Source of the DNA: SZUA-584 sp041656035
GTDB lineage: Bacteria; Bacillota; Clostridia; Christensenellales; SZUA-584
Length of the DNA stretch: 64,000 nt
Direction: 5' to 3'
Assembly (NCBI GenBank): GCA_964586785.1
Contig: CAZPHS010000005.1
Span: 36,218-100,217, forward strand
Positions 49,032 through 57,633 of this stretch are shown here, one piece after another (the first letter of the stretch is position 1; every line of letters begins with the position of its first letter). The translations under genes and the position numbers were made by a program. The notes beneath the pieces are model-generated. The model had not been told where the DNA came from, searched no databases, and saw only the letters and a program-made list of their open reading frames with translations.

Positions 49032-49616
49032 ATGTACGAATATATAAAGGGCGAGGTAATAAACACCGAAACAGACTGCGCCGTCGTCGAGACGGGCGGT
49101 ATAGGCTACCGCATTTACACCACAACACAATCGCTGTTTCACATAAAAACGGGGCGGAGCGCAAAGCTTTTCTGCCGATTTGTCGTGCGCGAAGATTCGC
49201 ACACGCTGTACGGTTTTGTAACGCCGGAAGAAAGAGAAATGTTTGTGCGGCTGACGAGTGTTTCGGGTATAGGACCAAAGGCGGCTTTAGCCGTGCTCTC
49301 GGCAATGAAGGTGGGCGAGCTTGCCGCCGCCATAATAACGTCCGACGAAAGCGCTTTGACGAAGGTTTCGGGCATAGGAAAAAAAACGGCGCAGCGAATT
49401 ATAATCGATCTTTCGGGTAAGATACAAAGCGCGGAAATTTCATATACCGGAGGCGGAGCGGAAGGGGCGGCAGACAAGGAAATGGAGGCTGTAAGCGCTC
49501 TTGTGTCGTTAGGCTACAACCGCGCGGAAGCGGTGCGCGCCGTCTCGTCAGTACGGAATCTGGCGGATACAACCGAGGAGCTTATACTTTTGGCGTTAAA
49601 ACGCATGGGCACATAG
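49032..49616 (+). CDS. ruvA: Holliday junction branch migration protein RuvA
   Basis: A 194-residue protein whose tetramer holds the Holliday junction and recruits RuvB. The N-terminal OB fold (MYEYIKGEVINTETDCAVVE) is followed by FVTPEEREMFVRLTSVSGIG and two helix-hairpin-helix motifs (SGIGPKAALAVLSAM, SGIGKKTAQRIIIDL). The C-terminal RuvB-contact domain (MEAVSALVSLGYNRAEAVRA) is present. Length is normal. It lies between ruvC and ruvB, 14 bases from the latter. Confidence 0.96.
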   Translation: MYEYIKGEVINTETDCAVVETGGIGYRIYTTTQSLFHIKTGRSAKLFCRFVVREDSHTLYGFVTPEEREMFVRLTSVSGIGPKAALAVLSAMKVGELAAAIITSDESALTKVSGIGKKTAQRIIIDLSGKIQSAEISYTGGGAEGAADKEMEAVSALVSLGYNRAEAVRAVSSVRNLADTTEELILLALKRMGT

Positions 49617-49630
49617 GGGAGGAATAACAA

Positions 49631-50668
49631 TTGGACGAGAACAGGATAGTATCCGCACAATACAGCGAGGCGGACGCCGCCAACGAATTATCTTTGCGTC
49701 CGGCCGCTTTGTGCGAATACATCGGCCAGCAGAAGGTAAAGGAAAACCTAAGGGTTTTTATAGACGCGGCGAAAAAACGCTCGGAACCGCTCGACCATGT
49801 GCTGTTGTACGGACCCCCGGGGCTTGGCAAAACCACGCTCGCGTATATAATAGCGACTGAGCTGGGGGCGGGCATACGCGTTACCTCGGGTCCGGCGATA
49901 GAGCGTCCGGGAGATTTGGCTTCCGTTCTTACCAATCTAAACAAAGGCGATGTGCTTTTTATTGACGAGATACACCGTTTAAACAGCAGCGTTGAGGAAG
50001 TGCTGTACCCCGCTATGGAAGATTTCGCGCTGGATATTATAATAGGCAAAGGTCCGTCCGCGCGTACATTGAGGCTGGGGCTTCAGCCGTTTACTTTGGT
50101 AGGCGCAACAACCCGGGCGGGAATGCTGACATCGCCTTTAAGAGACCGTTTCGGGGTAATTAATAGGCTGCAGATGTACAGCGCCGAAGAACTTGGGGAA
50201 ATTGTAATGCGTTCCGCGGGCATACTGAATATAAAGATAGATGAAGACGCCGCAATAGAGATAGCGTCGCGCTCGCGAGGCACGCCGCGGGTGGCGAACA
50301 GGCTGTTAAAGCGCGTGCGCGATTTCGCGGAGATAGTCGGCGAAGGGCGCGTTACGCTTGATATCGCGCGGTATGGTTTGGAGAAGCTGGAGGTTGACGA
50401 GATAGGGCTTGACGGCGTGGACAAGGCAATACTGGAAACGATTATTCATAAGTTTGGCGGAGGACCGGTCGGCCTCGATACGCTGTGCGCCGCGACGAAT
50501 GAAGAGAGCGTGACTATAGAGGACGTGTACGAGCCGTTTTTGATTCAGCTTGGTTTTATAAGCAAAACTCCGCGCGGGCGCGTGGCGACGCAGCTTGCGT
50601 ACGCGCATTTGGGCTGCCCCTGCGACGGCCAAAGCCTGCAGATGCGCATTGACTTAACGGAGGAATGA
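49631..50668 (+). CDS. ruvB: Holliday junction branch migration ATPase RuvB
   Basis: A 345-residue AAA+ motor that drives branch migration with RuvA. Motifs: RPAALCEYIGQQKVKENLRV, Walker A GPPGLGKTTLA, Walker B LFIDEIHRLN, sensor 1 GATTRAGMLTSPLRDRF and sensor 2 RGTPRVANRLLKRVRDFAE; the winged-helix end IQLGFISKTPRGRVAT is also clear. It starts at TTG 49631 behind GGGGAGGAA; no ATG in frame lies nearby. Its stop codon is directly followed by the queA start. All catalytic residues appear intact. Confidence 0.96.
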   Translation: MDENRIVSAQYSEADAANELSLRPAALCEYIGQQKVKENLRVFIDAAKKRSEPLDHVLLYGPPGLGKTTLAYIIATELGAGIRVTSGPAIERPGDLASVLTNLNKGDVLFIDEIHRLNSSVEEVLYPAMEDFALDIIIGKGPSARTLRLGLQPFTLVGATTRAGMLTSPLRDRFGVINRLQMYSAEELGEIVMRSAGILNIKIDEDAAIEIASRSRGTPRVANRLLKRVRDFAEIVGEGRVTLDIARYGLEKLEVDEIGLDGVDKAILETIIHKFGGGPVGLDTLCAATNEESVTIEDVYEPFLIQLGFISKTPRGRVATQLAYAHLGCPCDGQSLQMRIDLTEE

Positions 50669-51691
50669 TTGAAAACCAGCGATTTTTACTACGAGCTTGA
50701 CGAAAGCCTTATCGCGCAAACCCCTATAGAAAAACGTGATACATCAAGGCTGTTGGTGTATGAACGGGAAACACAAAAAACGCATCACAGTACGTTTTAT
50801 GATATAGTTCAATACCTTAATAAAAACGATGTATTGGTGCTTAACGATACAAAGGTTATTCCCGCAAGGCTTTTTGGAAAAAAACGCGCAACCGACAGAG
50901 TATGCGAGGTTTTGCTTCTGCGCCGCTTGTCTTTAACTGATTGGGAGGCGTTGTTAAGGCCGGGCAAAAAGCTTATAATCGGCGACGCCGTCGAATTTTC
51001 CGATAAGCTGTACGCTGTCATTGAGGCAAAGGAAAGGGACGGAACGGCGAGGGTACGGTTTTATTTTGAGGGCGTATTCGAAAAACTGCTTGACGATTTG
51101 GGCGAAATGCCGCTGCCGCCTTACATACACGAAAAGCTTAATGATAAATCGCGGTATCAAACGGTATACGCGCAAAGGGACGGCTCGGCGGCCGCTCCTA
51201 CCGCCGGTCTGCATTTTACGCCCGAATTACTTGATAAGATAGAAACCGCGGGCGTTAGTATTGCGCGGCTGACATTGCACGTGGGGCTTGGAACATTCCG
51301 TCCCGTTAAAGCAAAAAATACGCAGGAGCATATTATGCATCCGGAGTATTACGAGCTTTCACTTAAGACCGCGGATATTATAAACAGTGCGCGGGGCAGA
51401 GGCGGGCGAATAATAGCGGTTGGCACCACCAGCGTGCGGACGCTTGAATCCGCGGCGGATAAAAACGGCGTTGTAAGGGCGGGCAGCGGCTACACCGATA
51501 TTTTTATAACGCCGGGCTATCGGTTTTTGGCGGCGGACGCTCTGCTGACAAATTTTCATCTGCCCGAGTCCACGCTTATTATGCTCGTATGCGCGTTTGC
51601 CGGACATGAGCGGACGCTTGAGCTGTACAGAACGGCAGTTGAACAAAAATACAGGTTTTTCAGCTTTGGCGACGCTATGCTGATACTTTGA
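50669..51691 (+). CDS. queA: S-adenosylmethionine:tRNA ribosyltransferase-isomerase
   Basis: A 340-residue enzyme that builds epoxyqueuosine in tRNA anticodons by transferring ribose from S-adenosylmethionine. Family signatures are DFYYELDESLIAQTPIEKRD, LVLNDTKVIPARLFG, QTVYAQRDGSAAAPTAGLHF and LTLHVGLGTFRPVKAKNTQE. It starts at TTG 50669, six bases after GGAGG, directly after the ruvB stop. It lies next to tgt, the previous step of queuosine synthesis, in the arrangement common among Firmicutes. Confidence 0.96.
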   Translation: MKTSDFYYELDESLIAQTPIEKRDTSRLLVYERETQKTHHSTFYDIVQYLNKNDVLVLNDTKVIPARLFGKKRATDRVCEVLLLRRLSLTDWEALLRPGKKLIIGDAVEFSDKLYAVIEAKERDGTARVRFYFEGVFEKLLDDLGEMPLPPYIHEKLNDKSRYQTVYAQRDGSAAAPTAGLHFTPELLDKIETAGVSIARLTLHVGLGTFRPVKAKNTQEHIMHPEYYELSLKTADIINSARGRGGRIIAVGTTSVRTLESAADKNGVVRAGSGYTDIFITPGYRFLAADALLTNFHLPESTLIMLVCAFAGHERTLELYRTAVEQKYRFFSFGDAMLIL

Positions 51692-51701
51692 CGGAGGACG
51701 T

Positions 51702-52811
51702 ATGCGCTTTACAATACATACTAAATGCAAAAGCACTCTTGCGCGCACCGGACAGATAGACACGCCGCACGGAGTAATAAAAACGCCTGTATACATGCCT
51801 GTAGGCACTATGGCAACGGTAAAGGCGTTAACTCCGGCGCAGATAAAAGAAACGGGCGCGGAGATTGTGCTTGCCAACACATATCACCTTTATATGCGCC
51901 CCGGTCACGATATTGTGGCGCAGGCCGGAGGGCTGCACAGCATGATGGCTTGGGATAAGCCTATACTTACCGACAGCGGCGGTTTTCAGGTATTCTCACT
52001 CGGCGCGTTGCGTAAAATAACCGAGCAGGGCGTGCGGTTCAGCTCTCATATTGACGGCTCGAAGCATATGCTTACGCCGGAGAAAGCTATAGAAATAGAG
52101 GAAGCCCTGGGCGCGGACATAATTATGGCGTTTGACGAATGCACGGCGTATCCCGCGGATTATAATACGGCGGCAGCCGCCATGGAGCGTACGCACCGTT
52201 GGGCGCAACGCTGCAAAGAGGCAAAAACGCGCCCCGACCAGGCGCTTTTCGGTATAGTACAGGGAAGCACATTCGCCGACTTAAGGCGAGAGAGCGCCGC
52301 GGCGATAGCCGGTATGGATTTTCCGGGCAACGCCGTGGGGGGGTTAAGCGTAGGGGAGCCGAAAAACATAATGAACGATATGCTTGACGTAACGGTTCCG
52401 CTGCTGCCCGAGGTAAAGCCGCGTTATCTTATGGGGGTAGGTTCTTTCGATTGCATTGTTGACGGTGTGGCGCGCGGTATTGACATGTTCGATTGCGTGC
52501 TGCAGACGCGCGTCGCGCGAAACGGCACGGCTTTGACGCGGCGCGGGCGGCTGGTTATGCGTAATGCGAGGTACGCGCGTGATTTTTCGCCCATAGAGAA
52601 AGGCTGTGATTGCTACACGTGCCAAAACTTCTCGCGCGCTTATTTGCGCCATCTTGTAAAGGCTAACGAGATACTCGGAGCAACGCTTCTTAGCATACAC
52701 AATATCCGCGCGACCGTAAGGTTTGTGGCGGATATCCGCGCCGCCATCGAAAGCTGTGTGTTTTCACAGTTTAAAGCGGATTTCTTCGCGAATTATCAAC
52801 ATGGGGGATAA
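51702..52811 (+). CDS. tgt: tRNA-guanine transglycosylase
   Basis: A 369-residue enzyme that swaps guanine-34 of certain tRNAs for preQ1. Substrate and catalytic motifs are present: PVYMPVGTMATVKALTPAQI, ANTYHLYMRPGHDIVAQAGG, ILTDSGGFQVFSLGALRKI, and RGIDMFDCVLQTRVARNGTA. The zinc site is GCDCYTCQNFSRAYLRHL plus a later His in LLSIHNIRAT. CGGAGG precedes the ATG. It is the last gene of the ruvCAB-queA-tgt unit and ends convergent to clpX. No yajC follows directly, although yajC is often next in other species. Confidence 0.97.
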   Translation: MRFTIHTKCKSTLARTGQIDTPHGVIKTPVYMPVGTMATVKALTPAQIKETGAEIVLANTYHLYMRPGHDIVAQAGGLHSMMAWDKPILTDSGGFQVFSLGALRKITEQGVRFSSHIDGSKHMLTPEKAIEIEEALGADIIMAFDECTAYPADYNTAAAAMERTHRWAQRCKEAKTRPDQALFGIVQGSTFADLRRESAAAIAGMDFPGNAVGGLSVGEPKNIMNDMLDVTVPLLPEVKPRYLMGVGSFDCIVDGVARGIDMFDCVLQTRVARNGTALTRRGRLVMRNARYARDFSPIEKGCDCYTCQNFSRAYLRHLVKANEILGATLLSIHNIRATVRFVADIRAAIESCVFSQFKADFFANYQHGG

Positions 52812-52826
52812 GCAGCAACCGGTAAC

Positions 52827-52855
52827 GAAAAAGGGCAAGCATCAAACTTGCCCTG
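52827..52855 (-). terminator. Terminator of the tig-clpP-clpX unit
   Basis: On the minus strand AGGGCAAG and CTTGCCCT form an 8-bp stem with a 7-base loop, followed by TTTTT. Confidence 0.85.
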
Positions 52856-52900
52856 CAGAACCATAAAAATGCCGGCGCCGCCACATCTTTTTGTATCTTA

Positions 52901-54184
52901 TTATGCCAGGCTTTCTTTTTTAGCCTTGGGCAGCGCTTTTTGCTTTGTTTCTTTCTCGCCGAGTATAAGCATCGGTACTTTGGCGTTTCTTACGGTATCC
53001 CGCGTGATAACGCATTTTTTTATGTCAGTGCGGGACGGAATCTCGTACATCACGTCAAGCATAATAGCTTCTATTATAGCCCTTAAGCCGCGCGCGCCTG
53101 TTTTTCTCTCTATCGCAAGCTTAGCAATCTCGGCAAGAGCCTCGTCCTCAAACTCAAGAGCCACCCCGTCCATCTCTAGCAGCTTTGAAAACTGCTTTAT
53201 AAGAGCGTTTTTAGGCTGCGTTAATATGCTTACAAGCGCGTCTTCCCCAAGCTGATGCAGTGTAACGATTATGGGAACACGGCCTACGAATTCGGGAATC
53301 AGCCCAAATTTAAGCAAATCTTCCGGCAATATCTGCTTGTAAAGCTCCGCCAAATCTTTTTTCTCGTTGGAAACCACCTTGGCGCCAAACCCCATTGTTT
53401 TGTGCCCTATGCGCCTCTCTATTATTTTTTCGAGCCCGCCGAACGCGCCGCCGCAGATAAATAATATATTAGTTGTATCCAGCTGTAAAAACTCCTGATG
53501 CGGATGCTTGCGGCCGCCCTGCGGAGGAACGCTTGCCACGGTTCCCTCAATTATTTTAAGAAGCGCCTGCTGCACGCCTTCACCCGAAACGTCGCGCGTT
53601 ATGGAAGGATTGTCGCTCTTGCGCGCAATCTTATCTATCTCGTCAATATAGATTATACCGCGCTGTGCGCGCTCAATATCGTAATCCGCCGCCTGTATAA
53701 GCTTTAACAGTATATTTTCCACGTCTTCGCCCACATATCCGGCTTCCGTTAAAGACGTGGCGTCCGCCATGGCGAACGGCACGTTAAGAACACGCGCAAG
53801 CGTTTGCGCCAAAAGCGTTTTGCCGCATCCGGTAGGCCCCAGCATTACTATGTTGCTTTTCTGCAGCTCGACATCGTCCTTTTTTATATCGGAATTTATG
53901 CGCTTGTAGTGATTATAAACCGCTACGGCAAGGTTCCTTTTAGCGTCGTCCTGCCCTATAACATAATCATCAAGACATGCCACGATTTCTGCCGGTTTAG
54001 GTATATCTCCCATATCGAACGCGGTGGCGTCCTGATAATCTTCTTCTATTATCTCCTTGCATAATTCAATGCACTCGTTACAGATATATACACCCGGCCC
54101 CGCGACAAGCCTTCTTACCTGTTCCTGCGCCTTACCGCAAAAAGAGCATTTTAACTGTTTTTGATCGTCCGTATAGCTTGGCAT
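52901..54184 (-). CDS. clpX: ATP-dependent Clp protease ATPase subunit ClpX
   Basis: A 427-residue AAA+ unfoldase that feeds tagged proteins to ClpP. The N-terminal zinc-binding domain has four cysteines (CSFCGKAQEQVRRLVAGPG, then YICNECIELC). Walker A is GPTGCGKTLLAQTLA, Walker B is GIIYIDEIDKIA, and the arginine-finger/sensor regions (GLIPEFVGRVPIIV, TGARGLRAIIEAIML) are present. The ClpP-binding loop, usually IGF or LGF, reads MGF (HKTMGFGAK). AGGTG lies upstream of the ATG. It is 18 bases downstream of clpP in the conserved tig-clpP-clpX order. Confidence 0.97.
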   Translation of the reverse strand: MPSYTDDQKQLKCSFCGKAQEQVRRLVAGPGVYICNECIELCKEIIEEDYQDATAFDMGDIPKPAEIVACLDDYVIGQDDAKRNLAVAVYNHYKRINSDIKKDDVELQKSNIVMLGPTGCGKTLLAQTLARVLNVPFAMADATSLTEAGYVGEDVENILLKLIQAADYDIERAQRGIIYIDEIDKIARKSDNPSITRDVSGEGVQQALLKIIEGTVASVPPQGGRKHPHQEFLQLDTTNILFICGGAFGGLEKIIERRIGHKTMGFGAKVVSNEKKDLAELYKQILPEDLLKFGLIPEFVGRVPIIVTLHQLGEDALVSILTQPKNALIKQFSKLLEMDGVALEFEDEALAEIAKLAIERKTGARGLRAIIEAIMLDVMYEIPSRTDIKKCVITRDTVRNAKVPMLILGEKETKQKALPKAKKESLA

Positions 54185-54202
54185 TGATTCACCTCGTTTT
54201 TG

Positions 54203-54790
54203 TTATCTTTGCTTCGGCGGAATAATTTCATCTATAAGCCCATACTCCAGCGCCTCCCGGGCGCTTAAAAAATTGTCTCTTTCGGTATCCGCCGCAATTT
54301 TCTCCGCGGGCTGACCGGTTATTTCCGCCAGTATTTCGTTCATTCGCTTTCTTGTTTTTAAAATATGTTCAGCATGTATCGCTATATCCGTGGCTTGGCC
54401 CCGCGTTCCGCCGGACGGCTGGTGAATAAGCACCTCGCTGTTAGGCAGCGCTTTGCGCTTGCCCTTTGTTCCCGCGGCAAGCAGGAACGCGCCCATAGAC
54501 GCCGCAAGCCCTATGCATATGGTGCATACGTCGCACTTTATATACTGCATTGTATCATATATGGCCATGCCGGCGGTCACTGAACCGCCCGGGCTGTTAA
54601 TATACAAAAATATATCTTTGTCCGGGTCCTCCGCCTCTAAAAATATCATCTGCGCCACGGCCAGATTAGCCATATTATCTTCTATCTCGCCGCTTATAAA
54701 CACAATTCTGTCTTTGAGCAGCCTCGAATAAATATCGTAGCTTCTCTCGCCTTTGCTTGTCTGTTCGATTACAAATGGTACTAACGTCAT
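54203..54790 (-). CDS. clpP: ATP-dependent Clp protease proteolytic subunit ClpP
   Basis: A 195-residue serine protease forming the 14-subunit Clp chamber. It opens with MTLVPFVIEQTSKGERSYDI and YSRLLKDRIVF, then has the oxyanion strand INSPGGSVTAGMAIYD, the nucleophile in GLAASMGAFLLAAGTKGKR, the histidine in EVLIHQPSGG and the aspartate in ADTERDNFLSAREALEYGLI. All three catalytic residues are present and length is normal. GGAGG precedes the ATG. It lies between tig and clpX and works with ClpX. Confidence 0.97.
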   Translation of the reverse strand: MTLVPFVIEQTSKGERSYDIYSRLLKDRIVFISGEIEDNMANLAVAQMIFLEAEDPDKDIFLYINSPGGSVTAGMAIYDTMQYIKCDVCTICIGLAASMGAFLLAAGTKGKRKALPNSEVLIHQPSGGTRGQATDIAIHAEHILKTRKRMNEILAEITGQPAEKIAADTERDNFLSAREALEYGLIDEIIPPKQR

Positions 54791-54820
54791 AAATACCTCC
54801 GACTTAATAACTATAGTATT

Positions 54821-56158
54821 CTATTCGCCCGATGTGTTTTCCTTCTCGGGCTTACCCTTTTTGTCCTTTTTCTTCGGAGCCTGAAGGGCGGCGTTTTCAA
54901 CCAGAAAACTTACCGTATTATCATACGCCAGATTTTCCTTGATATACTCCAGCGCATCCTCGCTTAAATCCTTTTTGTATTCATTTACATCTTTCTTTGC
55001 CTGCTCCGCGCGCTTTTCAAGCGATTGCCGCACCTGTTCCTCCGTCGCTTCCAAGCCCTCCGCCTTCATTACCGCTTCAATAGTCAGCTGTGTGCGGACA
55101 GCTTCTTCCGCTCCCTGTTTGTACCGCTCGCGTACATCCTCTATTTTTGTGTCCGTCATCTTAAGATAATCGCTAAGCTTTATGCCCTGATACATCATGC
55201 TGTACTCAAGCTGCCTTATCTGGTTATCTATCTGGTTCTCTATCATGCATTCCGGCACGTCTATGTCTGTATTCTTAACGACGGCGGCAAGCACGTTATT
55301 TTCAGTAGCCGTTTTTGCCTGTTTTTCCGCCTGCGCGACAAGCTTTTCTTTAACGTCGGCGCGGTATTGCTCCATAGTATCAAATTCGGACACGTCCTGC
55401 GCGAACTCATCGTCAAGCTCGGGAATTTCTTTTTGTTTTACGTCGTGCAGCGTCACATGAAACACGGCATTTTTGCCCGCAAGCCGCTCCGCTCGGTAAT
55501 CGTCCGGAAACTTGACTCTTACGTCTTTTTCCTCTCCCTTTTTCATACCGACAAGCTGTTCTTCAAAACCCGGTATAAAAGTGTCCGAACCAATTTCAAT
55601 CGCCTGGTTCTCGGCGGCGCCGCCTTCAAACGGTTCGCCGTCAACGCTTCCCGCGTAGTCTATTATTACCTTGTCTTTATATTGAGCGGCGCGGTCCGCC
55701 TCAACCCATCTGGCATTGCGGTCGGCAATACGCGCTATTTCTTCATCAACCTGCTTTTCTGTTATATCGGCAGTTACCAGCTCGGCCTTTACACCCTTGT
55801 ATTCTCCAAGTTTTACTTCCGGCTTTATATAAACCTGCGCCGTATACACAATACCCTGTTGCTTGCCCATATCGGAAACATCAAGCTTAGGGTTTGAAAC
55901 AGGCTCTAAATCGCACTCTTTAACCGCTTTCTGATAACTGTCCGGAAACACGATATCAAAAGCGTCCTCAAAAAAAACGCCTTCACCGTAATGGCTTTCT
56001 ATAACGGGTTTCGGCGCTTTACCCTTTCTGAAACCCTGTATGCTGAATCTGCCCCTGTTTTTCAAATATGCCCGCTGCAGCGCCTCCGCGAAATCTTCCG
56101 CGGAAACTTCAATCGTCAGCTTAATCTTGTTTGCGCCAAGCGTCTCAACCTTCGCCAA
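54821..56158 (-). CDS. tig: Trigger factor, TTG start
   Basis: A 445-residue ribosome-associated chaperone and prolyl isomerase. The N-terminal ribosome-binding domain carries GFRKGKAPKPVIESHYG, the FKBP domain spans ~150-245 (DKVIIDYAGSVDGEPFEGGA, IPGFEEQLVGMKKGEEKDVR) and the C-terminal cradle is helical, ending in a lysine-rich tail (PKKKDKKGKPEKENTSGE). I chose TTG 56158 (then AKVETLGANKIKL) because AGGAGG lies 10 bases upstream; the more upstream in-frame ATG would add residues that overlap the ribosome site. It heads the tig-clpP-clpX unit. Confidence 0.95.
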   Translation of the reverse strand: MAKVETLGANKIKLTIEVSAEDFAEALQRAYLKNRGRFSIQGFRKGKAPKPVIESHYGEGVFFEDAFDIVFPDSYQKAVKECDLEPVSNPKLDVSDMGKQQGIVYTAQVYIKPEVKLGEYKGVKAELVTADITEKQVDEEIARIADRNARWVEADRAAQYKDKVIIDYAGSVDGEPFEGGAAENQAIEIGSDTFIPGFEEQLVGMKKGEEKDVRVKFPDDYRAERLAGKNAVFHVTLHDVKQKEIPELDDEFAQDVSEFDTMEQYRADVKEKLVAQAEKQAKTATENNVLAAVVKNTDIDVPECMIENQIDNQIRQLEYSMMYQGIKLSDYLKMTDTKIEDVRERYKQGAEEAVRTQLTIEAVMKAEGLEATEEQVRQSLEKRAEQAKKDVNEYKKDLSEDALEYIKENLAYDNTVSFLVENAALQAPKKKDKKGKPEKENTSGE

Positions 56159-56228
56159 TTTTATTGCCCCTCCTAAGAGAATATTCAACCGCACGCGCAT
56201 TTGCTCTCTTGCAAAAACACTGTTTTAT

Positions 56229-56257
56229 ATAGTAACATATAAGAAAATTCAATGCAA
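56229..56257 (-). promoter_or_regulatory. Predicted promoter of tig-clpP-clpX
   Basis: On the minus strand TTGCAT (56257-56252), a 17-base spacer and TACTAT (56234-56229). No CtsR-type repeat is evident. Confidence 0.6.
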
Positions 56258-56361
56258 TTAAAATTGCGCCGCGTTCAATGATTTTTAGCCCAAAATTATT
56301 GATTTGCCGCAGGAAATAGAATAGCTTTATTGTGCGGATTAGTTGAGAAATAATATGGGTA

Positions 56362-56390
56362 TTGCATATTTATTCAGCCCATTGTATAAT
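56362..56390 (+). promoter_or_regulatory. argG promoter overlapped by an arginine-repressor (ARG) box
   Basis: TTGCAT (56362-56367), a 17-base spacer and TATAAT (56385-56390) form the promoter. TTGCATATTTATTCAG at 56362-56377 fits the ARG box consensus NTGNATWWWWATNCAN at every defined position. A bound ArgR hexamer would cover the -35 region and repress argGH when arginine is plentiful. Confidence 0.75.
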
Positions 56391-56418
56391 TATAAATAAT
56401 AAGCCGGAGGTTTTGGTT

Positions 56419-57633
56419 ATGCGTTTTAATAAAGTTTTGCTTGCTTATTCGGGGGGGCTCGACACGTCCGTAATAATTCCGTGGCTTAAAGAGAATTACG
56501 GCTGCGGAGTGATAGCCATGGCGGCGGACGTAGGGCAGGGCGAGGAGCTGGCTCCGCTCAATAAACGCGCGATTCAAAGCGGCGCGAGCAAAATATATAT
56601 TGAAGATTTGCGTGAGGAATTCGTTACTGATTTTATATACCCCACTCTTAAAGCGGGCGCGGTCTACGAGAACCGGTATCTGCTTGGCACGGCTATGGCG
56701 CGCCCTCTTATAGCGAAGCGTCTGGTGGAAATAGCCGCTCTTGAGGGCTGTGACGCCGTGTGCCACGGGGCGACAGGAAAGGGCAACGATCAAGTCAGGT
56801 TCGAGCTTACCATAAAAGCGTTGGCTCCTAAAATAGCGATTATAGCTCCCTGGCGCGAATGGGATATAAAATCCCGCGAGGACGCGATTGCGTATCTTGA
56901 AAAGCGCGGTCTGCCGGTGCCGGTCTCGAAAAAACGTCCTTACAGCATGGACAGAAACTTATGGCATTTAAGCCACGAGGGCTCGGATCTTGAGGACCCG
57001 TGGAACGGACCGCGGGACGATTTGTATATGATATGCACGCCGCCGGAAAGCGCGCCGGATAAACCCGCTTATGTGACGATAGGCTTTAATAAGGGCGTTC
57101 CCATATCTGTTGACGGAAAAAGTCTTACTCCCGTGGAAATAATAGAGACGCTGAACGCCATGGGAGCCAAAAACGGCGTAGGGATAGACGATATAGTGGA
57201 AAACAGGCTTGTCGGCATGAAATCCCGCGGGGTTTACGAAACGCCGGGCGGTACGGTGCTGTATGAAGCGCACAGGGCTCTGGAGAGCATAACTTTGGAT
57301 CGCGACACTTTGCACTACAAGCAAAGCGCGGGTTTGAAATTCGCGGAGCTTGTATATTACGGCCAGTGGTATACGCCCCTGCGCGAGGCTTTAAGCGCGT
57401 TCGTTGATTCAACACAGCGTACGGTAACGGGAGACGTGCGCGTCAAGCTGTATAAAGGGCGCTGCGCAGCCTGCGGGGTACGTTCGCCGTATTCGCTTTA
57501 CAGCGAAGCTTTCGCGACGTTCGGGCAGGATGAGGTGTACGACCAAAAGGACGCCGAAGGATTTATAAATCTTTTCGGGCTTCCGCTCAAGGTAAAGGCG
57601 CTGCTTGACGCCGAAAGGAAACGGAATGAATAA
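56419..57633 (+). CDS. argG: Argininosuccinate synthase
   Basis: A 404-residue enzyme joining citrulline and aspartate with ATP in arginine synthesis. Signatures: ATP-binding AYSGGLDTSVIIPWLKENYG, CHGATGKGNDQVRFEL, WREWDIKSREDAI and RPYSMDRNLWHLSHEGSDLE. ATG 56419 lies 7 bases after CCGGAGG; an in-frame codon farther upstream overlaps the promoter and is excluded. The stop codon overlaps the argH start by 8 bases. An ARG box covers the promoter. No other arginine gene is in the window. Confidence 0.97.
   Translation: MRFNKVLLAYSGGLDTSVIIPWLKENYGCGVIAMAADVGQGEELAPLNKRAIQSGASKIYIEDLREEFVTDFIYPTLKAGAVYENRYLLGTAMARPLIAKRLVEIAALEGCDAVCHGATGKGNDQVRFELTIKALAPKIAIIAPWREWDIKSREDAIAYLEKRGLPVPVSKKRPYSMDRNLWHLSHEGSDLEDPWNGPRDDLYMICTPPESAPDKPAYVTIGFNKGVPISVDGKSLTPVEIIETLNAMGAKNGVGIDDIVENRLVGMKSRGVYETPGGTVLYEAHRALESITLDRDTLHYKQSAGLKFAELVYYGQWYTPLREALSAFVDSTQRTVTGDVRVKLYKGRCAACGVRSPYSLYSEAFATFGQDEVYDQKDAEGFINLFGLPLKVKALLDAERKRNE

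Noticed and set aside
56159..56418. Possible T-box or heat-shock (CtsR/CIRCE) elements between tig and argG
   Set aside because: No T-box sequence, no specifier hairpin and no CtsR or CIRCE repeat seen; the region is explained by two divergent promoters and an ARG box.
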